From Dichetophora obliterata (Eukaryota; Arthropoda; Insecta; Diptera; Sciomyzidae), in assembly GCA_963920525.1 (NCBI GenBank), contig OY986438.1, forward strand, positions 188,185,888-188,249,887: a stretch of 64,000 bases of DNA, in the 5' to 3' direction. A model generated the notes under the pieces. The model worked only from the letters and a program-made list of their open reading frames with translations, did not search any database and was not told where the DNA came from. Made by a program: the position numbers and the translations under genes. Positions within the stretch are counted from its first letter, which is position 1. Each line of letters starts with the position of its first letter. Below are positions 24,020 through 34,316 of this stretch, piece after piece.

Positions 24020-24210
24020 TACTTACACATTCTTTTTTAACCGACTTCAAAAAGGAGGAGGTTCTCAATTTTGTTTTTTTTATACGTATGTACATTGACA
24101 ACTCCTAAAGTACTTGCCCGATTGCCATAATTTTTTGTCAAAAGATAGAGACATTGAACACGGAGGTGCCCATTTTAAAAAGAGGATTCTACTTAGATAC
24201 GTGGAAAAAT
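24020..24210. repeat. 'AACCGACTTCAAAAAGGAGG' repeat start
   Basis: The motif at 24038-24062 recurs as part of widespread insect repeats, in my recollection. It leads directly into the tandem array. I see no gene here. Confidence 0.4.
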
Positions 24211-24860
24211 AAAAACACTGTATCTCGACTTATATTGACATTAAGGTACTGAAATTCAGTACAGAGGTAGTAGGCACAATTATTACAAATTACGGTCAAT
24301 AAAGTGAGCGTTATTCGACAAAGGGCGTGGTAATATAGGAAAAACACTATAACTTGAATAATATGCACTGATATTAAGTTCAGGAGTAGGCATAATTATG
24401 ACAAATTACCTTAGAGAATGTGGGCGTTATTGGACAAAATGGCGTAGTAATATTAGAAAAACGCTGTATCTCAGTTAATATTAACACTTGCGTACTTAAA
24501 TTAAGTACAGGGGTAGGCATAATTGTGAATAATTACGCTCAAAGCTAAATAAAGGACGACAAGGCGTGGCAGTATTAGAAAAACACTATTAGTCGAATAA
24601 TATTGACACTAGGATACTGTAATTTAGTACAGGGGTAGGCACGATTATTATAAATTACTGTTAAAAAGTAGGCGTTATTACCAAAGGGAGTGGCAATATT
24701 AGAAAAACACCGTATCTCAAATAATATTGACACTAGGGTACTTAAATTAGGTACAGGAGTAGGCATAATTATGAATAATAACGGTCAAGAAAGTAGGCGT
24801 TCTTGAACAAAAGGGCGTGGAAATATTAGAAATACACTGTTTTTCGAACAATATTGACAC
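24210..24860 (+). repeat. Tandem array of ~115-128 bp units
   Basis: About 5.5 diverged units. Each contains AAAAACACTGTATCTCGA, then AATATTGACACTAGGGTAC, AAATTAAGTACAGGGGTAGG, and GGCGTTATT...GGGCGTGG. Unit starts fall near 24213, 24343, 24461, 24578, 24702 and 24830. Divergence between units suggests an old array. Confidence 0.82.
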
Positions 24861-24889
24861 AAATTATATAGGAGTAAGGCGCTTCAGTT

Positions 24890-25000
24890 GGACGCTTGTC
24901 TGAAGTAGCACAAGAGGCATCCAACAAAATATTTAAAAACGCACGTCTACACAATAGCAGATACTGTTCAAGGACAGCTAGTAACAAAGATATTTTCTAA
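24890..25000 (+). pseudogene. Short coding-like fragment, probably transposon-derived
   Basis: In one frame the sequence reads GRLSEVAQEASNKIFKNARL, then HNSRYCSRTASNKDIF and a stop. I have a recollection of similar segments in P-like/THAP-type transposon proteins, but this is not secure. It is too short to be a gene. Confidence 0.35.
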
Positions 25001-25630
25001 TATCTTCCAATCCTCTTGTCAGCCATTTGGGACTGAAGAAATTAAAAAAATACAAAGAGCTATCAATTGAAGCTCAAAAAAAGAGCTTTATGAGCAATAA
25101 AAATATTTTTAAAATTATAAACTAACTTTTTCAATTCTATGCCGACTCCGAGCGGCTTATGCTCATGTTCTCAAGAAAAGTGTTAAAATTCATAGAATTT
25201 AAACTTGTATACCAAGATCTTAATAAGTGTTATATGGAAATAAAGAAGATTAGTATGAAAGGTATACGTACGTGTCGTAAAATTCCTCAAATTCGGAAAA
25301 AAAATTTGCCAATGCATTATATCACCATATTTTCTAAAAGCTCACTTCAAAAGAAAACGAATTTTTCGAATAGGATCAAAAAATTGGTGGAACGTTGAAC
25401 GAAACGTATCGAGCTAAAAGGAGACCAAATTGAGAAATAAAACGTGTTTTGCCGTAAAAATCATTCCTTGTTTCATCTTTCACGGAATTATCAAACGGCC
25501 CTCGTATATATAAATTTTATGTATGACAAGATTTTTTATTTTCACGTTTTATATTTTATACCAATCGTACACTTCACGTAAATAACAATCATATATATAC
25601 AAATTATTATATAAAATTAATATATTTTAT
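25001..25630. other. Non-coding interval 3' of SDR copy 1
   Basis: No supported gene. A 79-codon lysine-rich ORF at 25159-25398 has no recognisable motif and lies in AT-rich DNA, so I treat it as chance. Confidence 0.5.
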
Positions 25631-25636
25631 TTCTTA

Positions 25637-26544
25637 TTACAATGTTTCTCCCACTGGCTTGATCATCATCTCATGGATTTGTACTCTGGGTGGAGTTTGT
25701 AGACAATATATGACAGCATCAGCAATATCCTCAGAGCGTAACATGGGAATACTACCTTTCATATCTTCTAACGCTTCAAATATTTCAGTATCGACTGCTC
25801 CAGGACTTATGCTCTGTAAAAAAAAGAATCACTTATTTTCAACATATTAATTTTTTTTATTAAAGATAAATCATACTTTAAGAATTAATTACTTTGTATG
25901 CGGTTGTGCCTATTCAAACTGTTTAACTATTTTCAGATAAGATCCTTCTTATTGAACTTCCCTCAACTTACCGTAACCTTAATACCTGTCTTGTGTAACA
26001 GAAACTCTTGACGCAGCACCTCGGTAATGGCAGTGATCGCATGTTTCGAGGCCGGATAAATGTTCATACTGATGCCTGGCACCATAGGAACTTTATGCCC
26101 CCCAATACTATTAATTATCACGACATGTCCATCGACACCTCGTTTCTTCATCGATTGAAAGGCTTCACGCGTACAGTATACCACGCCCATAACATTCGTA
26201 TCCATGATCGCTTTGCAATCGGCCGAGTTATTTGGCATCGTCAATTGCATTTTGTCTCTAATAATGCTAGCATTGTTGACCAGCACATCAACACCACCCA
26301 ACGTAGACTCGATCCAGGTGAAAGCTTCAAGAATGTCCGTTTCTTTACTGACATCACAACGCATAGTGTGGAAACGTTTCTGTTGATCCTTCGGCAACTC
26401 GGAACGCATGCTATCCATACGCTCCAGTCGTCGCGCCAAGCCAACAACAATCATGCCATTCTTGAGCAGGTACTGAACACAAGCTGCACCAATGCCAGCA
26501 CTGGCCCCCGTTACAACAGCTACTTTATTTTGCCACCTATCCAT
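25637..26544 (-). CDS. SDR copy 1: antdh/farnesol-dehydrogenase-like oxidoreductase
   Basis: Classical short-chain dehydrogenase, 249 aa. Exon 1 is 26544-25972 (191 codons) and exon 2 is 25813-25637. The 158-bp intron has GT-AG ends (ACG|GTAAGT ... TTTACAG|AGC) and is in phase 0. Landmarks: TGASAGIG at residues 12-19 (cofactor loop), ARR at 37-39 (NADP type), N117, S146, Y163 and K167 (catalytic tetrad), and an ISPGAVDTE motif after the splice. The usual NNAG reads NNAS (S93). The family oxidises or reduces isoprenoid and aliphatic alcohols and aldehydes; farnesol is a known substrate of insect members, but the actual substrate here is unknown. AATAAA lies 5 nt after the stop. It is 93% identical in exon 1 to copy 2. 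A TTTCAG just upstream of the ATG could mark a 5' noncoding exon. Confidence 0.95.
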
Positions 26545-26745
26545 ATTGACAACTGAAATGAAATAACTTTTGACAGGTTTTTAGTCAAGCGTATGAATAG
26601 CTTAAAGCGCAAATCACAACTAAAACAGTTTTTGCCAAACAAATAGCTTTTGCTTATTTTCTTAACAAACTGACTATGCTTTACGAATATGTATGTGTAT
26701 CAAATATGCTCAGCAAAAAAAAATATCAGCACAGTGCACAGTGGG
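26545..26745. promoter_or_regulatory. 5' flank of SDR copy 1, duplicated at copy 2
   Basis: The 200 bp upstream of the ATG match 35214-35405 upstream of copy 2 (e.g. TTTTTAGTCAAGCGTATGAA and ATATGCTCAGCAAAAAA). It probably includes the 5'UTR and promoter. No clear TATA box is seen. Similarity stops near 26745, where an inverted repeat A fragment begins. Confidence 0.55.
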
Positions 26746-26799
26746 GCATCCCTTACAAGTTGGAAGGCAGAAATAATTTTATGATTTTTATCATAATTT

Positions 26800-27240
26800 T
26801 CAGGGTTTATCTTCGACTGGACTGAAATGAAAATACCACTACAGCCATACTTAACTAAATTCGAAGTTTTCAATGTCTGCGTTAAGTTTAAAGGGCATTG
26901 TTTTTATCAAAATATTTAAAATAATCTCAAGTCTTAACCATTATTTTTTGGAATTTAAAAAATGTTGCTATTATGATGACGTCATTTTGTATGAGAGGTA
27001 GACGGAGTTTTTAGTTTTTTCACCAAATCCCAAACATCGATTAGATTGTTTAGATTAACACTTATTTGCAAAATTTCAAGCCATTGTACTCATTTTTGTG
27101 CGACAGTGATTAAACAGTTACTTTGTATGGGAGGAAGGTGTGGTTTTCATTCGATTTTTACAAATTTCATACTCAGAGTGCATATTAAGGCTTTAAGCAC
27201 AGATCATATAAAAGCTTCATATAATACTATATATATAAAA
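26800..27240 (-). repeat. Repeat A fragment, inverted
   Basis: TTATCTTCGACTGGACTGAA is the reverse complement of the repeat A right end, and blocks such as AGTTACTTTGTATGGGAGG follow in inverted order. It inserted into the duplicated 5' flank of SDR copy 1; copy 2 lacks it. Confidence 0.75.
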
Positions 27241-27949
27241 CAACATTGTCGGAAGGACGAATCGCGAACTTGAATTTTCGTATTAATGAGAGCCGTGCCA
27301 CCATAGTTTGGCTTAACCAACATTGAGTTCCACAAATATATAAAACATGAGAAATCGATATTTAAAGGGCTTTCTTTAGCTTATTTTTCGTCAATTGACA
27401 CAATTACAGTTCAATTTTGACAAATCTTGGCACATATGAAGTTTTGGCTACTCAAAATCAAATTCTGGCAACCGTTTTTCAGTAAAGGGTCCACCAGAGG
27501 GATCTTCAATAAAAAATTAAGGATTTACGAAAAGTCTTGTTCTAAGACATGAAAAACACACACAATATTGCTTCAAAAATAGCATCGAAAAAAGTTAAAA
27601 AGCCACACTATACGATATCTTATAAATTAATTCACAAACATCAAATGTTGTCGCACACCTTTTTGATATTTAGTTAAGAATAAGGGCAATGAAACGTTTA
27701 TCATTCGGAAGGTACTGCACCATAGATGTGCCGAATCATGTTCGATTTTAAATTGATAACCTCTGACCCGAAATATTGACGTTGAAATTTTATTTTAATT
27801 TTAGTAAGGAATCTAAGGGCTAAGAAGAGATAGAATAGTGAAGCTATTCATCAGATGAAAGGTCTAGCTGCACAGTATGATTGCATTTTAGATTAATGAC
27901 CTTCTACCTGAAATATGAGCATAAAAAAGTATTTATTAAATAAAAGCAA
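27241..27949. other. Non-coding interval
   Basis: No recognisable gene or repeat. It is absent from the copy 2 flank, so it is part of the inserted material. Confidence 0.5.
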
Positions 27950-28400
27950 AACTGTAAGAGAAGGAAAAACATGATATAAGAGGGATTTTTAGACATTGAT
28001 AAAATGTACAAAAAATATACCCTACAATAAGCATTTTTTAATGTAACAAGTCTGAATATATATTGTGATGGTGAACTTTCTTACACATAAGAAATTTTGA
28101 GAAATTCCCTTCATTTGACATAAAAGTTATTACGATGTCTCGATAACTGTAATTTTTCTCAGAACAACGTATTTTTGTATGAAAATTACTGGCTCAGAAA
28201 AGTAACGGTATACGAAAGTTTTTTTGGGTAATGTTTTTACAGATAAAATATTTAAAAAAAAAAATTCGGTTTTCTTGATATAAAAATTATTGCGATAATT
28301 TTAAACTTAAGATTTAGTGCAACACAGAGGCAAGGTCAATGCCTCAGAATAAGAAACAACGATTGAAATTTCAGAAAGTGGGTGGAATTGCGAGCACAAG
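27950..28400 (+). repeat. Interspersed repeat B, copy 3 (partial)
   Basis: It aligns with 4840-5194 joined to 8049-8150: GATGTCTCGATAACTGTAAT at 28132 corresponds to the ATCTCGAAAACTGTA motif of the other copies, and GGCAAGGTCAATGCCTCAGA follows. Confidence 0.7.
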
Positions 28401-28780
28401 CAATACTAGTATCAATTAAAAGAAGAGCTCAATACTTTTCCAATAAGCTACAATTCATGTAAATACCATGAAAAATACATATTTAATAGGCATTTAAAAA
28501 AACATCATTCCGAATATGACGAAATATCGATTTTTTGTGTTCTCAAAAGAAAATTTCTACATTTTTTTTTTTGCCAAAATTTGTGTATGATCAATATCTT
28601 TATATTTTTCTTATCTCGGGTATGCATTCTGAAGAAAGAAAAAAGGTTATTTGACAAAAACATGATTTTTTGGATTTTTCCAAAAAATAATGATGCCGAA
28701 ATAGTTTTTAAGAGTCCCTCTAACTTTTGATTTTGTGTCCGGCTGAATTTTTTTTTCTCCATACAAATCGATCCGAATTA
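28401..28780. other. AT-rich non-coding interval
   Basis: Nothing recognisable in this stretch. Confidence 0.5.
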
Positions 28781-29210
28781 ATGTTTATGCATTTAAAAGT
28801 CACAAAACCGATAACGATGCTATTTCTACTAATCGGCATTTTAATCTTTACGCTTATGTAAATATAAATATGCGAAACCAAAACCCATATATTTGTCTTA
28901 ATAACGCAAACACAAAAGTCTCTCTAACAAAAGTGAAAACTGAATAAATACAGATAAGGTATATTACGCAATTTTAGCTTCCTAATGTTTGTTCAGTATC
29001 AATCACTGAGCGTCAAATGCTTTAATATTAAGTTAATTATAAGTTAATGACAAGCAATAATTATTGTTGTTTTAACTGTTAAACAATGAGTTGGCAATAA
29101 ATGCACTTCAATGATAGTGAAATAAATTTACGTGATGAACACCAATAAAATACAAACAATTTCTATTCACTACTACTTTCAGAATCATATTTAGAATAAT
29201 AGATACTAAA
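28781..29210. repeat. Duplicated distal flank (partner of 35770-36250)
   Basis: Blocks such as ACAATGAGTTGGCAATAAATG and TTTACGTGATGAACA also occur, slightly diverged, at 36110 and 36145. A later block at 30095-30200 matches 36335-36430 (ATCTGACGTCA). These belong to the segmental duplication that produced SDR copies 1 and 2. Confidence 0.75.
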
Positions 29211-29269
29211 CATATGGCAAAATTGCTTTTTACTCAAGTGTCATGATGTTATGATAACAATTAAAGCTT

Positions 29270-30040
29270 CAAGATGATCTGACTAGTCTTCAAGGTTGGT
29301 GTTGTAGAAATAATCTTTATTTCAATAAAAATAAATGCAATTTGACTTCATTTACCATGAAGTCAAATCCAGTTATTTTTAATTATAACTTAGACAACTA
29401 TTGTTTGAACCGTAAATATGAAAAAAAAAATTTAGGATTCATCATATCGATTTCATTACAGAAAAAGCTTAATCAATGTTAGGTTTTATAAAAATAAACA
29501 CAAGGGACTTTAGTGATCATTCGTCTTTTAAAGCTTTGTATGTGGCATTTGTGCGAAGTAGACTGGGTTACTGTTCAGTTGTATGGAATCCCTATTATTA
29601 TGTTTCTGCAAACTTTTTACGAAATACAAATTTTCAAAAATGCAATCGTCAGATATTATTCCCTTTTACGTAGCCAGGCGCAAGCTACTTGGTTTGCAAT
29701 CATTGGAGGATAGAAGATAATTTTTCTCTATAAAGTTTGTGTATAAATTACTAAGTGGAAAATAAGTCTGTCCCGAACTATCTGACCTTTTTTAAAGTTA
29801 TGTTGCTCATAGGAATTTGAGAGTAAACCGTCGGTTTTGTGAGAGAACACACGCGACAAATTATGCATATAATGAGCCAGTCGCAAGATGCTTACGGTTA
29901 TGTAATAAGATCTCTCCAATTCTTAATTTTAATGCAGATGAAAACCGTTTTAGATTTAATTTATTTATACTCTTTATTTAATGGCATAATTTATTAAGTT
30001 AACTTTATAATAGTCTGTAAGATACATAATCAGTAGACTG
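29270..30040 (+). mobile_element. Non-LTR retrotransposon 3' fragment (reverse transcriptase C-terminus)
   Basis: Translations in interrupted frames give DLTSLQGWCCRNNLYFNKNK, then the conserved C-terminal motif FKALYVAFVRSRLGYCSVVW followed by NPYY. This is the thumb/C-terminal part of jockey/CR1-type reverse transcriptases. The YADD catalytic box is absent. The fragment is frameshifted, contains stops, and ends in an A-rich stretch near 30040. It interrupts the duplicated flank of SDR copy 1. Confidence 0.8.
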
Positions 30041-30610
30041 AAATAAAAAAAAAATAATAAAACCTGATTTTTTAATAGCTCAACTTAATAAGAAACTATG
30101 TTGCCTCGAAATTGAAGTCAATTCGACGGATATCCATCTGACGTCACCTTCGTAAAGAAGGAATTAAGAAGTCGAATTTATTTGTTTTTGCTTGTTATGT
30201 AAACAAGTTAAGTTTTTTAACATCTCCCCAGTGGTAAATGGGCACATGACGTAATATCTGACATTATAGATGCGAGGCCTCCAAAGCTTGTTTACAATTC
30301 TTAGTTACATTTGTACAGACATGGCCGCTAAAACACTGAAGACATCTACCTTACACAGTAAGCGACGATTAGAGTAGGTAAGGAAAAGATAAGAGAGAAC
30401 AAAAAAAACTTGAACGAAAGTCTTTTCTACACCAAAAACATAACGAAAACGAAAGACAACATACCGAAAAGAAGCAATAAAATATTTTCACACAGACGAA
30501 TAAGGTCAAACTATTGTTCAAATAATGAAAAGAAAATAATTTGAGTGCAAACATGATTTTGTCATACCCTGTTACAGTTCTGAATTACAATGTCATCCCC
30601 GACAAATTTT
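30041..30610. other. Non-coding interval including a duplicated flank block
   Basis: 30095-30200 is homologous to 36335-36430. Nothing else is recognised. Confidence 0.5.
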
Positions 30611-31346
30611 TACAAGCTTACTTACTTACTTAGTTGGCGCTACAACCGTATGTCGGTCTTGGCCTCATCTAAGAATTTGCGTCAGCCATTTCTGTCTTTC
30701 GCTTGCTGGCGCCAGTTGGAAATTCCAAGCTCGTCCTCTTCTGCGGTCGTCCTCTTCTGCGTTGACCGCCGCTGGGTAACGAATCGAATGTTTTCTTCAC
30801 TGGAGCAACGTCTTTCATGCGCTGAGCATGACGTAGCCAGCGAAGTCGCTCGATTTTAATGCGCTTGACTATGTCAATGTCAGCGTACAGCTCATACAGT
30901 TCATCATTCCACCGTATTCGGTACTCGCCATTGGGGCAGATTGGTCCATAGATCTTACGAAGAATCTTTTTCCCGAATGCTCCTAAAGTCTTTTCATCGA
31001 ACTGCTCAGCGTCCAGGTTTGTGATGCATAAAGTAGGACGGGCATAATGAAGGATTTATAGAGCGTGATTTTCGTTCGTCGAGAGAGGGCTCTGCTTCTC
31101 AATTGCCTACTGAGCCCAAAGTAACACCTGTTGGCAAGAGTTATTCTTCGTTTGATCTCAATGCTGATGTCGTTGGTTGAGTTAATGCTGGATCCCAGAT
31201 AAACGAAGTCCTTCACAGCCTCGAAAGAGGTATTTTCAACGGTAACGTGGATTCCAAGACGCTGGGACTGTTTGTTTGTTGACACCAAGTATTTCGTTTT
31301 ATCTGCATTCACTGCCAGACCCATTCGACTTGACTCTCTTTCAGGT
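30611..31346 (-). mobile_element. 5'-truncated LINE, same family as 37795-40915
   Basis: On the minus strand it encodes GLAVNADKTKYLVSTNKQ through the reverse transcriptase C-terminus and ends with a TACGGTTGTAGCGCCAACTA 3'UTR and an AAGT-repeat tail. It matches the last ~730 bp of the copy at 37795-40915 with scattered indels and substitutions. It lacks the YADD box and endonuclease. Confidence 0.92.
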
Positions 31347-31581
31347 GTTTTTACAAGGTCTTCATTTTTTCTCTCACCATATTTTTCGTTTTGTTAGTGT
31401 CGAAATTCAAAGACTCATATTGAGTTATTTGTGCGTATTTTGTTTTTTTACATTAGACCATGATTTTGTCTAATCATTGTGACTTTAAATTTTTTTAGTA
31501 ACTAAATCCGATCTATTCTTTGAATTTTTACATGAATTTAATAATTGTGAGCTTTTAAAATCAAGAAAGTTTGAAGAAGGC

Positions 31582-31616
<35 letters not shown>

Positions 31617-32420
31617 CTCTGTATAGAGTCAATCACTTAGCGGACTAGACAACCTGTTTCGGAAATCGCAACATTTCCTCTACAGTAGTCTTGAGTCATT
31701 CAGCTGTGACCAACCCACTATTTAAGTCTTACATAATTCAACACCCGTTTGAATAAACTTCTATGAAGCACATTCTCTCATTGGCAATTTTTTATCATAA
31801 GTATTTTAGATCAAGCCTAAAACTCTACCAGGGATTGTGTGTCTATTGCAGCTGCTTCTTATTTGACTTTATATATTTCACTTTTAGACAGAGAACAGAA
31901 TAGACGAATAATTCGTCAGAATATGTTTACAATTTGCTCATTAACTAGCATATAGGAAAATTTTGCTATTTCGGTTTATTATATTACAAATTTTATGGTC
32001 TAAACTCCTCTTTCCTATTTTGAACTTTTATTATGTACTCTTATGAGCATTTCTTCTCTCTGTTTAAACCGCATATTTATTTTTAAATAATGGTAACTTG
32101 ACTTAGAACGACCTTCATATAGAATTTCCAAATTTCGTCATCGGGTTTTGAAATATTGACTGCAACAAACGTTGTCCTGAACTAGATCTAAAAATTTGAG
32201 TGTAAATAAAATACATTTTTCGTTGATTTGTTCATTTTTGAACGATTTACAAATCGAAACGGCCGGATGGATTTCAATTAAATTTGGTACAAATATTTGG
32301 ATAAAATAGACTTGCAGTCTCAGTGTACTAGAGCGTTCAAGATGCTGCTGGTCTCCAAGTGACGGCACTACCACTCTTCAAATGCATTATATTTTTGACG
32401 GGTGGCAACCTTAGCATGAA
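31347..32420. other. Non-coding interval with a (CAA)n tract
   Basis: (CAA)n runs at 31580-31617 and is followed by AGAGTCAATCACTTAG, which is the inverted relative of 16340-16420. No gene is recognised. Confidence 0.5.
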
Positions 32421-32505
32421 CACACCATAAATGTCAGATCGATCTGTCAATGAATAGTGACGTAACACTGTTCTAAATCAAACAACTTTTGGTGTAGTTA
32501 TAAAA

Positions 32506-32812
32506 ATGGATACAGAAGAATTTCATACCTTGATTAAACATTACTTCTTGCGTAACAAAAGAGCGAAAGAAACAAAAGATAATCTTAATAAATACTTTGG
32601 TGATTCTGTCCCGTCGTATTCAAATGTAAAATATTGGATTGCAGAGTTCGAAAGAAATCAGCACAAAAAAGGAACTCGCTGGGGAAGCACCAAAAACAAT
32701 GACCACTCTAGAACATATTGGTAAAAATCCACGATTTCGCATCGGACAATCCAAAAGTGAAAATGCGTGCGATAACTATTGTTTTTAAGCAAATTTAAAC
32801 AAATTTCGGTCA
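32506..32812 (+). pseudogene. mariner transposase N-terminal fragment
   Basis: The ORF begins MDTEEFHTLIKHYFLRNKRA and continues with ETKDNLNKYFGDSVPSYSN and VKYWIAEFER, the paired HTH region of mariner transposases. After a frameshift near 32680 a remnant continues (MTTLEHIGKNPRFRIGQSK) until about 32760. The whole DDD catalytic part is absent. The TIR element at 32814 follows directly. Confidence 0.85.
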
Positions 32813-32813
32813 C

Positions 32814-33449
32814 CTACACGGTTAGAAATCTTGGACTAAATTTTAAACGATTTTGGATTACATATAGGACAACACCAAAAAAAGATTACTTCTTAATCCA
32901 AGGAAAAGTTATAAATTTTTCAATCCAAAAAAGATTAGTTTTCAATCCGAAAAAAGTTTAAAAAAAACAATGTAAATATCAACTTAAAATAAAAATTTTT
33001 TTGACTAGTTCATGATTTGAACACACGTCCTCTGTTGTGCTGGTCCAACACCTTATCCTCTTATCCATTTCATTTGTTAAGAAAGTTACGCTTATTTTGC
33101 TTCACAACGAATACAAGTAAGCTTGCAGTAAGTAAGCAAGCGAGCAGAAACGTGGGTTCGAGACCCAGCTAAATTAAAGTAAAATAAAAAATGTTCTGAC
33201 CAGTTCGTGATTTGAACACACGTCCTCTGATGGGCTGGTCCAATACCTTATCCAGTCATCCAGTTGTTGACATAGTTTCGCTTATTTTGCATCATTACGA
33301 ATGCAAGTAAGTTCTTTTCAGGAACGTGGGCTTGAGACCAAACTAAGTTAAACTAATGTTTGGATTAAAAAATAGTACTTTTTTGAATTAAAAATTCCTT
33401 TAAACCAAAGTTTGGATTAAAAAGTAGTCCAATATTTTTAACCGTGTAG
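32814..33449. mobile_element. 636-bp TIR element carrying two tRNA-like modules
   Basis: The ends CTACACGGTTAGAAAT...TTGGACTA and TAGTCCAA...TTTTAACCGTGTAG are inverted repeats, and subterminal TTTGGATTAAAAA units occur in both arms. The core (33010-33360) holds two direct copies of a ~185-bp module. Each has a minus-strand tRNA-like half (TAAGGTGTTGGACC ... GTTCAAATCA) and a plus-strand B-box-like motif (GGGTTCGAGACCC in the first copy; degraded to GGGCTTGAGACC in the second). I could not define a TSD. No protein-coding capacity. Confidence 0.7.
33010..33360 (-). repeat. Two tandem tRNA-like modules
   Basis: Module 1 covers roughly 33010-33170 and module 2 33195-33350, sharing GATTTGAACACACGTCCTCT and CGCTTATTTTGC. 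The minus-strand sequence resembles the D-arm to T-arm part of a tRNA-Ser-type gene, with poor pairing. A third relative is at 12830-12980. Confidence 0.55.
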
Positions 33450-33634
33450 ATAGTTAACAAAAATGAATGTTACATGAATATGCGTATCTAAAAGCAATAA
33501 AAAATATGTATTCTCCATAAACATCTCTTATGAAATGTTTTAAATCTCCCCTTCGTGTCTTGTGCGAGTCATGCAGAGCACTGCACAATGGAATCATTGG
33601 TACAAACTAGAGGAAATAAACTATTTTGGTGACG

Positions 33635-33940
33635 TCACAGTGCTTTAGGCATAAAAAAGTACAAAAAAATTGTTTTTAAGATCTTTGGACAAGTTGGCGT
33701 GTCACCTCTTATGCAAATGAAAATCGTATTTTTCGCAATACCTGAAAAACCAGTTAAGCCACGAAAACAGAAACTTAGGCTGTCATCAAGTATGTCATTT
33801 GAAGGAAATGTGCCGAAATTGGGGTTGATTGGACAAGTGGCAGTGGTACGTCCCTTACAACTAGAACACACTTTTCGCATTGTCTGGAGAACCAGTAAAG
33901 ACACGAAAACAAGAACCAAGGCGGTCACCATGAACTTCAT
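33635..33940 (-). CDS. Candidate small secreted Cys-containing protein
   Basis: A 101-aa ORF. I chose the ATG at 33938-33940 because it gives a clean signal peptide: MKF, then the hydrophobic run MVTALVLVFVSLLVLQ, then MRK. An in-frame upstream Met (33997) would bury it. The mature part has six cysteines (VCSSCKGRTTATC, SFCF, FICI, PTC), suggesting disulfides. The start context AAAATG is acceptable, and a GATAAG plus ATAAAAAA lie about 100 bp upstream on the minus strand. I recognise no family. A GTAAGG and a TTTTTCAG inside the ORF could instead be splice sites. It lies between a transposon and SDR copy 2, so chance cannot be excluded. Confidence 0.45.
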   Translation of the reverse strand: MKFMVTALVLVFVSLLVLQTMRKVCSSCKGRTTATCPINPNFGTFPSNDILDDSLSFCFRGLTGFSGIAKNTIFICIRGDTPTCPKILKTIFLYFFMPKAL

Positions 33941-34316
33941 TTTCTTAAAAATATTTGTGACTTTGTTATTACTGATTTGGACAAACATTGATTGCACTTA
34001 TTGATTTCACAGACCGTCAGCAGAAGTTTTTTTATCTTATCAGCGGAAAACAAATTAAAACTTCAAGAAAGAATAACAACTAGTATAAAAAATATGTATT
34101 TTTTTTTTCTTAAAAGACATTTCTTTTTCTCATTTTATTACGCATTTCAACAAATCTCCATTATTTAAAAGAAAATTCAAATAACATTCTAAAAAACACT
34201 TGTCAAAAATAAATTCCCAAGTAGCACCAGGCATAGTATATCAGATAGATAAAGCTACATTACATTACGTATAATGCCGAATACAGAAATTTTAACATAA
34301 TTTTTATATGATATTA

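Noticed and set aside
26008..26556. ORF of 182 codons on the plus strand (and similar ones at 34914, 41980, 58410)
   Set aside because: They are antisense shadows of the SDR exon 1 sequences, with no recognisable domain.
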